From positions 16,518,083 to 16,582,082 of the forward strand of contig CM119268.1 in the NCBI GenBank assembly GCA_051294375.1: a stretch of 64,000 nucleotides of DNA, written 5' to 3'. The notes beneath the pieces were generated by a model that did no database searches, was not told where the DNA came from, and was given only the letters and a program-made list of their open reading frames with translations. The first letter of the stretch is position 1. Each line of letters opens with the position of its first letter. This stretch comes from Paraspadella gotoi. Taxonomy: Eukaryota; Chaetognatha. The position numbers and the translations under genes were made by a program. Positions 1-24,535 of the stretch are shown here, in pieces.

Positions 1-632
1 TAACACAAGACAAGATCAAGAGTCTTTACTCACGAAGGTAAGAATCTAAGTCTACATACGTCTTCCAGAGATTGAGAGTCGCGCCCACTTCCGACTGTTT
101 GAACTAGAAAGCGGTTGCCACTCTAGACATAAAAAGCGCTTCAGGAGGACCTCGCCTGTCTTTTTTTTGAAGCTCTTTGATGACGGTCTCTCTTTCTTTA
201 GTCAAGAGTAGCTCGTTTTCAATAATTATTGCGAGCATCCCTCATTCTTTAACTTTTTTAGGCTGTTCCTGTACAATACGGGTTTTACTCAACACCTACT
301 GATCATGGCTGTGAAATTTAATGTAAGTAAAAAACTTGTGAGGAATTTCCAACATTTTTAATTTTAATTGAAACAAATTCAAAGAAGCCCCCTTGCTGCG
401 GCTCCTGAAAACTCAAACACACACAAAAATCGTATCTTTTGCTACTTTCATCGTCTTTTTATTCGTCACTCCTTTTGTCGTTGCTCTCACCGTCGCAACT
501 GCTTTCCTCCATCGTTCAAATTATCGTCGTCATTTCTGTCGATCCCGATCCGACGGAAGCTTAATTCTTCTTCTCCCTGAGTCACTCAGCATGCAGAATT
601 TATTGTTACAAAAGTAGCGTCGGGAAAAATGG
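1..632. other. No gene seen
   Basis: Only short overlapping open frames with no splice structure. A ~40-bp stretch ending in TTATCGTCGTC recurs at 505-545 and 740-785 with small differences. Confidence 0.4.
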
Positions 633-734
633 CCCTAATCTCTTACCCTAATCCCAACCCTAATCCCTAGCCCCTAACCCCAACCCCTAATATCTATCCT
701 CTAAATTAACCTTATCCCTAACAGAAACCCTAAA
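633..734. repeat. Degenerate interstitial telomere-like repeat
   Basis: A run of CCCTAA, CCCTAAT, CCCCAA and similar units over about 100 bp. The unit is the complement of the animal telomere repeat TTAGGG, with many substitutions. Confidence 0.65.
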
Positions 735-1844
735 CAATTAATTCATCGTTCAAATTATCGTTCAAATTATCGTCGTCGTATTTGTTGATCCAGCCAGAAA
801 GAGCGAAAGAGATTCGCTGCTCCGTCATACGGCAAGGGGGCATCGATGTTTGAAAAGGCCCAACTTTAACTTAAGTTTAAGCTTAACCATAAAATTATAA
901 AATATCATTTTAAATGCTTACCGACTGTCACGAATCATTGGTAACTTATCCTCTTAGTTTTAGGTAAGCACGTCTCTTTTATATCTTTGGATAAGGTACA
1001 ATCATAAGGACTAACCAATCAGAGAGCGACGTTTAAAATACTTGATCAATCAGATACTTCGTAAGCAACAAAAAATACGAATTCAATAATAAAAAGGGCA
1101 TCAAACAACAGAGACTATCTCGTAACAAATAAAAATTTAACAATAGGGATCCTCTATCCTGCAAACTTTTATGTTGAACATTTAACAAAGAACAACCGTG
1201 ACCCATAAATATTACGTATTATCAATATTTGATCCACTAACAGACTTTATACGACCTCTTCATGGTTTACTCCCTCGACATATTGAACTACGAATCGTCA
1301 ATCAAGGTAAAAACTTCAATTATTTATGACGATATCGTTTAATACCATTGGTAAAAACATTATTTTAAGACGTACATGGAAGCTATGGAATGCCGCATCA
1401 TATTTGCTCAGCTTTTGGATGTGAAAGTCATAATCTCATTTAGGGAAGATTCACTGTTCTACGATTTTTTCTAATTCACTGATTGAAATTCTTATCAAAT
1501 AAACAAGTGAGTTTTATAATTTTAATTTTTCTCTCGATTGATTCAAATCGCATCAATTTTTTTTATTCAGATGCCATCCGACCTTCACGAGTCTCCATCT
1601 TCTCTTTATCAGTTTGAGATTATGTCGATGAGGAGTCAGAATCTCGCTAAAAACTGCGGGGTTTTCCTTTCATTCACAATGGCGGTATTAGTGGCTCCAT
1701 CCATAGGTCGATTTTCGGCCCTAGTGCTTCTTCTTCACAAGGATTTTCTTCAATATATATTTTTACTTTGGAACCAACATCATGCGTTTTCATATTTACG
1801 AGAGTTTCTCGTGGTTGGCAAAAAAAGGTGAATCAAATTTTTAG
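735..1844. other. AT-rich intergenic sequence, nothing recognised
   Basis: No coding signal, RNA gene or clear repeat. The 97-codon open frame at 1538-1831 has no conserved-looking segment and no splice context. Confidence 0.4.
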
Positions 1845-2640
1845 CAGATCCCGACTCTATAATCCACTTGGTCGGTCCGTCTGTCCGACCCCTCAATCTT
1901 TTCGGTCATTCATTTAAATAAAGTCAGAACATCGAATTATGCCCCCCAAAAAAATGATGTCCGTCCGTTCGTCCGTCCGTCTGTATGTCCGTCCGTTCCA
2001 CCTTAGCAAAAAACTCCAATTACTGGTGATTGGATTGATGAATTTGAATGAAATTTTGTGTGTGGTTAGGAAAGTTTGGTTGAGCTCGATATAAAGTTTC
2101 GATGGAATCTCGCAAGTAGAAATGAGTTTAAATGGAAAAAACATACGTCACATTTACTTGAATCTTTTTACTAATTTTAAGCCATAATTACTCAAATTAT
2201 TTGTAATTGCATAGATAGATTGAGATAAAATTTTGTACGTTGGTAGGAAAATGTGTGATTGAGCAGGATATAAAGCTTAGAAGGAATGAAGGAGTGGAAA
2301 TGAGTTTGCGTGGAAAAAACCAAAGTCAAATTGACTTGAATTTGTATTATTTATTCTTATTCATAAATGTTTTAATTAATTAATTAAATAATTAAAGTAA
2401 AAAATGGAGCAATTTAAAAAAATGATGCGAGCTAAAAAAAATGAAGCAAGTTGAATTAATGATGCGAATTTAAAAAATTATGCAGGTTAAAAATATGATG
2501 TAGTTTAAAAAATTATGTAAGTGGAAAAAATGATGCAAGTTTAAAAAATGATGCAAGTTTAAAAAATGATGCAAGTTAAAAAATTATACAAGTTAAAAAA
2601 ATAATAATAGTTAAAAAAACATTTTTGTACCATAGTAACA
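1845..2640. repeat. Composite dispersed repeat, copy 1
   Basis: Begins GCAGATCCCGACTCTATAA, followed by a GTCCGTCCGT-rich stretch, then two diverged ~180-bp units (about 2020-2160 and 2200-2340), then a minisatellite of ATGATGCAAGTTTAAAAA units (about 2395-2625). The same order is seen in copy 2. No protein is encoded. Confidence 0.7.
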
Positions 2641-3138
2641 GTTCATTTTTGGGCATGATAAAATGAGAATTTCGATCGCGCTCTACCTCCGTTGGCTTCC
2701 CAAGACGCCAAGCTTTCGAAATCTGCCCATATTGATATAATTTGTATGGGCCTTGACTATGCAGTTTTGAATAGAAGTGAAATATAAAAGAATCTTGATC
2801 AGAACTTCGATTCGAACGATGCGCAGCCCTAGTTTAATCCCTTGCAAGCGATTTACATGTATTGGCGCAGCCACTGTTTTGGTATGTCAGATCACAATTT
2901 AAAACAATTATCATGATTTATCATCTGATTAGCTGATTACCGCTTAATTATCGTAGGAAGATCCGACATTGTTGGCTCAAACTTGTTTTACAAGTACTGG
3001 CAGTTTTTTAGTCGGATCTGCTTGTCAGCAGATTCCGACTCTATAATGCAATTTGTCGGTCTGTCGGTCCCAACCCAAAATCGTGTCGGTAAATAATTTT
3101 TATCAAATCAGAACATCAAATTGTGATAAAATTATGAT

Positions 3139-3322
3139 TAGAGAATTGACAAAGTTTTTTGTTTGCAACAAATTTTATTTCAATTGAACAGAAATGTTTC
3201 GACTTGCTTTACAAGTCTTCATCAGCGTTTTGACAGTAGAAGGGAGGAGAGAGAGAGAGAGAGAGATACAACAGGGATAAATAAATAATAAATGATACAT
3301 TGTGTAATGTACAACTACAGGT
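3139..3322. mobile_element. Short non-autonomous element with hammerhead core, inserted in a repeat
   Basis: This ~185-bp insertion interrupts the composite repeat. A ~45-bp stretch of the host repeat occurs on both sides (3091-3138 and 3323-3366), like a long target-site duplication. It contains a minus-strand hammerhead-like core (3191-3225), a (GA)n run at 3247-3268 and a TACATTGTGTAATGTACA inverted motif. No ORF. Confidence 0.6.
3191..3225 (-). ncRNA. Hammerhead ribozyme-like core, copy 1
   Basis: Minus strand reads CTGATGA, hairpin GACTT..AAGTC (stem II, 5 bp), GAAA, then CATTTC. The two conserved boxes and stem II are intact. The cleavage triplet reads TTC instead of GTC and the palindromic ACATGT of the other copies is lost, so this copy is probably weakened. 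Confidence 0.55.
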
Positions 3323-4639
3323 AATTAATTTTTATCAAATCAGAACATCAAATTATGATAGAATTATGCAAAAAAAATAATTTCCTTCCGTCTGTCCGTC
3401 CCCCCTTAGCATTAAACTCCAATTATTCGTGATTGGATGGATGGATTGCAATGAAATTTTGTGTGGGTAGGAAAGTGTGGGATTGAGCTCGATTTAAAGT
3501 TTCGATAGAATCGTGCAAGTGGAAATGCGTTTAAATGGAAAAAGCAAAAGTCATATTTAACTAAAGTATTTTTACTTATATTTACTCATAATTATTATAT
3601 TTATTAAAAATTGGATAGATAAATTGATATGAAATTGTGTGTGTGGGTAGGAAAGTATGTGATTAAGCTGGATAAACAGTTTAAATTAGAAAACCGAAAG
3701 ACGCATTTATTTGAATTTTTAAGTGTTTCTTTCTTTATCTCTCTCTGATTGATTGATTGACCAAATTATGCCAGGTGACCAAATTATGCCAGTTGACCAA
3801 ATTATTCAAGTGACCAAATTCTGCTAGTTGACCAAATTATACCTATGGATAAAATTATGCCAGTTGACCATATTATCCATGTTGACCAAGATTTATGTGG
3901 TTGACCAAATTATTGCCAATTGGACAAAATTATGCCAGTGACCAAATAATGCCAGTTAACCAAATAATGCCAGCATTTGAGCAAATTAAGTCAGTTGACC
4001 AAAATTATGTCTGAGTTGACCAAAATTATCCAGTTGACAAATTAAGCAGTTGACCAAATTATGCCAGTTGGACAAATGTTTGCCATTTGACCAAATTATT
4101 GCCTAGTGATCAAATTATGCCAGTTGACCACACTTTTGCAAGTATGAACAAATTATGCAAGTGTAAAAATTATATCAAGTTGACCAAATTATCCAGTGAC
4201 CACAAATATGCATTTGACCAAATTATGCACAGTAGACCATATTATCGCAGTTAACCAAATTATAGCTGATGACAAAATTATGACCAGCTCACCAAAATTA
4301 TATCAGTTGACCAAATTATGCCAGTTGACCAAATTATGCAAGTGATTAAATTATTGCAAGATGATCAAATAGAGCAAGTTGACCAAAATTCATTGCAAAT
4401 TACCCAATTATGCAAGTTGACCAAATTATACAAATTGACCAAATTTATGCGCAAGTTGGTAATTGGCGCAGCTACTGGTAAATGTATTGATTAGATAACT
4501 CTCTGATTTATAGATTTTTTCATAATGTATTAAGAATTCTGTTATGATTTGTTATGAATCTGTTAAGATCCATGATTAGATTATTACCCGCTTATTTATC
4601 GTAGGGAAATCACACATTGGTTTGATCAAACTTATTTTT

Positions 4640-6120
4640 TTCAATATTGCGAATAACTTTCCATCTTTATCCCCCCATTTCGTATATAAAATACCTTCGA
4701 CTGGCAAACTAGGACTCCACAACCCCAGCCATTTGCCTATTACCCTCTAGCGATCCAGTATTCATGCCTCTCAACAAAAACTTGAAAGGCCGGCTTGGAA
4801 CAAAATAGTCACGCTTTCTTGACGATCTTTCTTCGCAGCTGCCTCAAAGCGATTGGTCGAGAAAGATGCTCAAATCGTCACTCTAACTTTTTCCAATAAA
4901 CTTTTCAAGGAGCTAACGAGTTTTTTTTCTTCCGATCGTACCCCAAAAAAGATGCCTTCCATACTTCAGACACGCGACAAAGTTGCTTGGGGTCCTCGTT
5001 TCAAAAAACGTTTACGCTTACCTTCAGTCTGTGAATTGACTCGTTCCAGCTCCCAAAAAGACGCTCCGAACCGCGACCAAACTATTTGGTGCCGGCGACG
5101 AATCTCGCGACTGTCAGACGGTCAGAATCTCGGACCGTTTCGGAATCTCAAAAAAAAGCCTCCACTTATATCTATGGCGAAGGCATTCCGATTCAAAATT
5201 TCATCATCACCAACTATCTACGGCATGTTCTCCAACCCTTTTTGCTTTCGCAAGCGCTAGTCAAAGGCCAAAATCTGATGTACGCCACATGCATTGTCAT
5301 TAATGTGATCAAAGGACAGATTCTTTTCATATTTCGGGCTTCTGTTTTGAGAATAGGTACTTTTTCCGATCTCTGGTGCCAACTTATACAAACTAGTATA
5401 TTGAGTCATTTTTTTGGAGGGGAGAATAATTATTAGCATTATTATTTGTATTTATGTATGTAATGATGATGACGTCGTAAAACAAGTCGCGCTTCGTTCG
5501 ATCCCGTATCGACGAAAACCTGCGATTTTTAGGTTTTTTTCTCGTTTTGTCAAAATTAAAGTAAAATGACCATGGCCAGTCATCTTCCGGACAAGTTTAC
5601 CCATCAAGGTATTGAAAAAATTTAAAAAGAATTGAAATCCCACATAATAATAAGGGTTAAAATCTTCTCTGGTCCGTTTAATGGTCAAAATGCTTATAAT
5701 ATTAATGTTAAACACAAAATAGAAAATATGACGCGAAAGAATGTGAGAAGCTTAATTGGACAAATTCGGCTTCTCCCACATAATCAATATCATGTTGTGG
5801 CGCGTACATTCACAATGAATATTGAAATTTTTTTTTCATTAGAATAAATAAAATTTAAGATCCGTAACGATAAGAAAATTTCGAAATAATGATTTTTACC
5901 AAATTTAAGAAACGTACAAACGTTTTATTCGAATGCGATACTCTCTTCTTGTTGATTTTCAGTGCATCTCTCCAGATCTCACGATTACTCTAATTTTAAA
6001 ATTTCTCATTCAAAAAAAAATCTGCCCCTCCCCACCTCCTTGTACAAACTATTTAGCTCCAAATTCTTCGGTTTTTTCTGTTTTAGTTCTCTTTCTCTTC
6101 TGCTTTGTTGTTGAGTAGAA
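4640..6120. other. Intergenic; open frame of unknown status at 4853-5260
   Basis: A 135-codon frame at 4853-5260 and an overlapping one at 5086-5436 are longer than most chance frames here, but I recognise no domain and see no splice-site support. They could be decayed element sequence. Confidence 0.25.
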
Positions 6121-6197
6121 AGTAATTAGGTCTTAAAATGTTAGCGAAATTTGTTTTTGTTGCAACAACGATTTTATTTGTATTAAAAGAAAAAACA

Positions 6198-6231
6198 GAC
6201 ATGTTTCGACTCGTTATGGAGTCTTCATCAG
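6198..6231 (-). ncRNA. Hammerhead ribozyme-like core, copy 2
   Basis: Minus strand: CTGATGA, stem II AGACTC/GAGTC closing a short loop, GAAA, CATG, TC, giving a GTC cleavage site. The minimal stem III is the palindrome ACATGT, as in Penelope-like-element and retrozyme hammerheads that work as dimers. Stem I is only about 3 bp with wobbles in what I can see. Confidence 0.65.
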
Positions 6232-6474
6232 CGCAATTGACATTTTTTGAAAATTTGAGACAAAAAAGAACCATTAAGCTTAATATTTATCTATGTTGTA
6301 CATTGTACATTTTAAATAGGGAAACTGGCAACGCGAACAATAAAAAATGTTTATCATTATCAATATCAAATCAAAAGAGCACCTCTTTGATTTCAAACGT
6401 CGTCGTCATGATGGCAGCAGTGATTGATAAGTAAAAAGAAGAGCAACGGTGTATTCAATTTCGTTATAAGATTG

Positions 6475-6720
6475 GTACAACTAATATAAACTATTTATGA
6501 AATTGGTACAACCAATATAAAAATTATCCATTCATTTAATAAATAGGCTATCTTGCCCCTGACTTTGGACAGGCTTTGGTGGTTTAAGGCCTCCATCACT
6601 CTTACAAGATAATGACATAACAGGTCCCTGCAAGCTTTCAATCAAGACTCTTTCACAGTCTCGTTTATTCACTCCCAGAGTACCTGGCTTCCCTATCAAT
6701 GAAGTGGTATAATATAAAAT
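6475..6720 (-). repeat. Dispersed repeat, copy A
   Basis: Shares with 12905-13250 (inverted) and 58795-58985 the blocks GTACAACCAATATAAA, GGTCCCTGCAAGCTTT and TTCCCTATCAATGA in the same order. It may be a short retroelement or transposon remnant; no intact ORF. Confidence 0.65.
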
Positions 6721-7016
6721 AGAAAATAGTGAAAAAAGTAATTTAGCAAATTTTCATAACAATGATCCTGTCATTTAATAAATATCTTTCCCCTGATTAA
6801 GACGGGCTATAATAATAACAAGTGGCCACTCTACTTGCATTCCAAATCGTAACTTCTGGATTCTTATACAGACAAAATAAAATTTCCTCATCTAAAACCC
6901 TTTCAAAGGCTATTATCATATTGCTGCAGCTGCTATATTTTCGTAGAATGATGGAAGAGAGATATTTTCGAGGCATTTTCGAACTCACTGTACCAAGTTT
7001 AAATATGTTGCCCGAC

Positions 7017-7022
7017 TTTATT
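7017..7022 (-). terminator. Possible PCNX4 polyadenylation signal
   Basis: AATAAA on the minus strand about 165 nt after the PCNX4 stop codon. No cleavage site can be seen from sequence alone. Confidence 0.35.
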
Positions 7023-7186
7023 CGGATCCGCCTGTTGTTACTAGTATTATATACATAAGAAATGTCCGTCTTCCTGTGATTGGTGATGGGTCCACTTACT
7101 ATTACAGTTTTCAATGATTTAAATAAAACAATTTTGCTTCATGTAATATTATCCAAGTTATTTTAAAAATTATACAATTCCGTTAG

Positions 7187-21579
<14,393 letters not shown>

Positions 21580-22357
21580 CGTGGGGGGCGGGGGTAGGAA
21601 AAGGGGGATAGTGGGAAGTGGGAGTGGAGGCGGTGCGTAGGGGTGTTATCGCGGGGGTTCGATTAACTCTGGATGAAATCGCTAACTGAAGTTAAAAGGG
21701 AAACGTCGATACGTTAGCGACAGTTTCGTTGAAATCTTCGAATTTGACGAAGAAGGAAGGATCGAGCAGCGACAACGAAATGTTATATGTTTTGACTTTT
21801 CACTTTTCACAATCCGGAGATTCGGGTGAATCACGCGAAAAATGAAACAACGAAAAAGGATGGAAAAGATGACGACGAAGGAGACGAAGAGACGAAAAGT
21901 CTTTAAACGTCAAGTGTCTACTGAACAGTTCGTCTGATGAACGATGAACGATCCCTCAACGAGTGATCGCTAAAATCCGAAAACATTGATAATATTTAAA
22001 GAAAAGGAAATTATTCGCGGAATTTATTTAATTTACCGTTGTATTACAACTTGTAACGCGTTTGTCAGGTGCGTCGTAATTTGAGAAAAAAATTAATTAA
22101 AACTATAGTGATCATTTAATTCTGTCTACAAATATCAATTTTTTTTTATCTAAAACGTATAAAAATTTAATATTTAACGTAAATTAGTCATTGAAAAAAG
22201 GTTGTCGCACGTAGCCTCTACTCTCCGTGTTTACCTGTTGTCAAGGTAGATTCTTTACGTCCGGGTCAATATTTGTCAAAAGATCTTTTGTTTTGATTGT
22301 GTTCAAATCCGATTCGAGCGGCCATCTAGCCGGGGTTGCAACAAAAGCGAGATTGTT

Positions 22358-22409
<52 letters not shown>

Positions 22410-22596
22410 AATTTTTTTTATTTTAATGTTTGGATTTTATTACATACATCATAATATTTTTTAAATTCGACTTATGGCTATTAATGAAAAAGTTCAAACA
22501 TTTTTTATGTTTTATGCAGAAGAAGACGACTTATCAAATTTTAAATATGTATTAAATAAGTAAATAAAGAAAATAAATTGAAAAAAAATTAAAGTT
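21580..22596. promoter_or_regulatory. Upstream region of PCNX4
   Basis: Contains the 5' leader and presumably the promoter on the minus strand; no TATA box I would defend. A 44-bp (GA)n microsatellite lies at 22362-22405. The region ends at a ~670-N gap. Confidence 0.35.
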
Positions 22597-23267
22597 NNNN
22601 NNNNNNNNNNNNNNNNNNNNNNNNNNNNNNNNNNNNNNNNNNNNNNNNNNNNNNNNNNNNNNNNNNNNNNNNNNNNNNNNNNNNNNNNNNNNNNNNNNNN
22701 NNNNNNNNNNNNNNNNNNNNNNNNNNNNNNNNNNNNNNNNNNNNNNNNNNNNNNNNNNNNNNNNNNNNNNNNNNNNNNNNNNNNNNNNNNNNNNNNNNNN
22801 NNNNNNNNNNNNNNNNNNNNNNNNNNNNNNNNNNNNNNNNNNNNNNNNNNNNNNNNNNNNNNNNNNNNNNNNNNNNNNNNNNNNNNNNNNNNNNNNNNNN
22901 NNNNNNNNNNNNNNNNNNNNNNNNNNNNNNNNNNNNNNNNNNNNNNNNNNNNNNNNNNNNNNNNNNNNNNNNNNNNNNNNNNNNNNNNNNNNNNNNNNNN
23001 NNNNNNNNNNNNNNNNNNNNNNNNNNNNNNNNNNNNNNNNNNNNNNNNNNNNNNNNNNNNNNNNNNNNNNNNNNNNNNNNNNNNNNNNNNNNNNNNNNNN
23101 NNNNNNNNNNNNNNNNNNNNNNNNNNNNNNNNNNNNNNNNNNNNNNNNNNNNNNNNNNNNNNNNNNNNNNNNNNNNNNNNNNNNNNNNNNNNNNNNNNNN
23201 NNNNNNNNNNNNNNNNNNNNNNNNNNNNNNNNNNNNNNNNNNNNNNNNNNNNNNNNNNNNNNNNNNN
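22597..23267. other. Assembly gap (N)
   Basis: About 670 N. Other gaps: 26640-26664, 30357-31057, 32274-32298, 42609-42633, 43149-43183, 43440-43772, 44109-44249, 44778-45023, 46080-46119, 46624-46648, 53654-53678, 55933-56805, 56957-57117, 57439-57580 and 61147-61171. All open frames crossing them are meaningless. Confidence 0.99.
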
Positions 23268-23502
23268 TAAAGTTCATTACTTCTAAAAAATTGTTCACTA
23301 TCTAATTGGGTCAATACAGGAGCTACTTTGTTTGTACAAAATTGTTTAAAGAAACAAGAAAAAACAGTTTTTAAGTACAAATGATCATTACATCATAGTA
23401 AATTACAATGTTTACATTACAACTTTTTAAATCTTATTATATCAAGAGCAATAAAGACTCTCGAACTGCCGACTGAGAAAGAGCACCAACTTACTTACTA
23501 TT

Positions 23503-24535
23503 TTGTTTAGTTACACCCGACTCAATCTAAATTTTTATAGACTGATTCTATTGTATCTGTTATGGTTCTCAAGACCAATAACGCCAAAGTTTAATGTCAC
23601 TCAGCATAATCATAATGACACCAGGAGATCTATATTTTTCTTTGGTAAAGTAAAAACCATAGCATCTGTAGTCTTTCTCGGGCGAACAGGGATGGATTTT
23701 AAAACCTGAAGAAGTAAATGATCAATTCATAATTTTATCTTAGCATTTACTTTCTTTTCTGTTCTGATGAAAGATCAAACCCTAACTTTTATTTCCGGAA
23801 TTTTTTAAAGGTTGCGTAAAACTATACTTATAATAATTAATATAAGGAATATGATGTATCACCTTGTATAAGTCATGAGAACCACCAATTGTACCCCTAT
23901 GAAGAACATCCCAGTAGGAATTATCGCCACAATTGACGTCGTTGCTCGCGACGAATTGGTAATTAAACTTGTAATGGGATTCGTAGCGTAACGAAACCGC
24001 AAAACTTTCTGCGGCTGTAAATATAATCGAAAGAGAAAAACAGCAATGGTTGTAAATGACCGCTAGAATTTGGATGACTCAAGTTCTCACTTACTACCTT
24101 ATTGCTATGAAATATTTAAATTTTAAGGTACACTGCTCTACTTCGTCCTCATGGCAGAATTTTTTAAAAATTGATTCGGCTTTAGTAGAATTAGCCAAAA
24201 AGTATGATTATGGTATCAAACAGCGCCTTAAACATGCCGCCTTACCGAATAAACATGCCGCTACCCACCTTCGGAAGCTTAATCCAAATTCGCTGTGGAA
24301 CGAAGCTGTCTTCATCGAAATAAGCCGTTCTCCATTCGGCGTCTCTTTCGCCAAGAAACGCTTTGCTTGGTCCCAACGTTGGAATAAAACTGGTCGTGGC
24401 TCCGTAGCTCGCCCCATCGTAAGACAATCGTTTCATGCGAGCCTCTGCCGCCGTAACGTATTGGTTAAATTTATTCATTATTAAAAATAATAATTAGTTC
24501 AAATAAAGACTTAATTGCCCGCCTGTTTCCATGAT
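23503..24535 (-). other. Exon block copy A (3' end of the coiled-coil/discoidin gene)
   Basis: Carries the last three exons. Near-identical to blocks at 24547-25790 and 26665-27300, differing mainly by single-base indels. Confidence 0.7.

Larger units (their letters stand above)
3023..4460. repeat. Composite dispersed repeat, copy 2, with long minisatellite
   Basis: Starts with the same AGCAGATTCCGACTCTATAA end as copy 1 and carries the two ~180-bp units (3415-3560 and 3590-3720). It ends in a minisatellite at about 3755-4455 of roughly 40 imperfect 17-18 bp units (TTGACCAAATTATGCCAG). Its 5' part is interrupted by a short hammerhead-bearing insertion. Confidence 0.75.

Noticed and set aside
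3755-4455. CRISPR-like array
   Set aside because: Units are contiguous, imperfect and lack unique spacers; this is a minisatellite in a eukaryotic genome.
22552-23380. Long minus-strand frames at 22.6-23.4 kb
   Set aside because: They exist only because runs of N are read as open.
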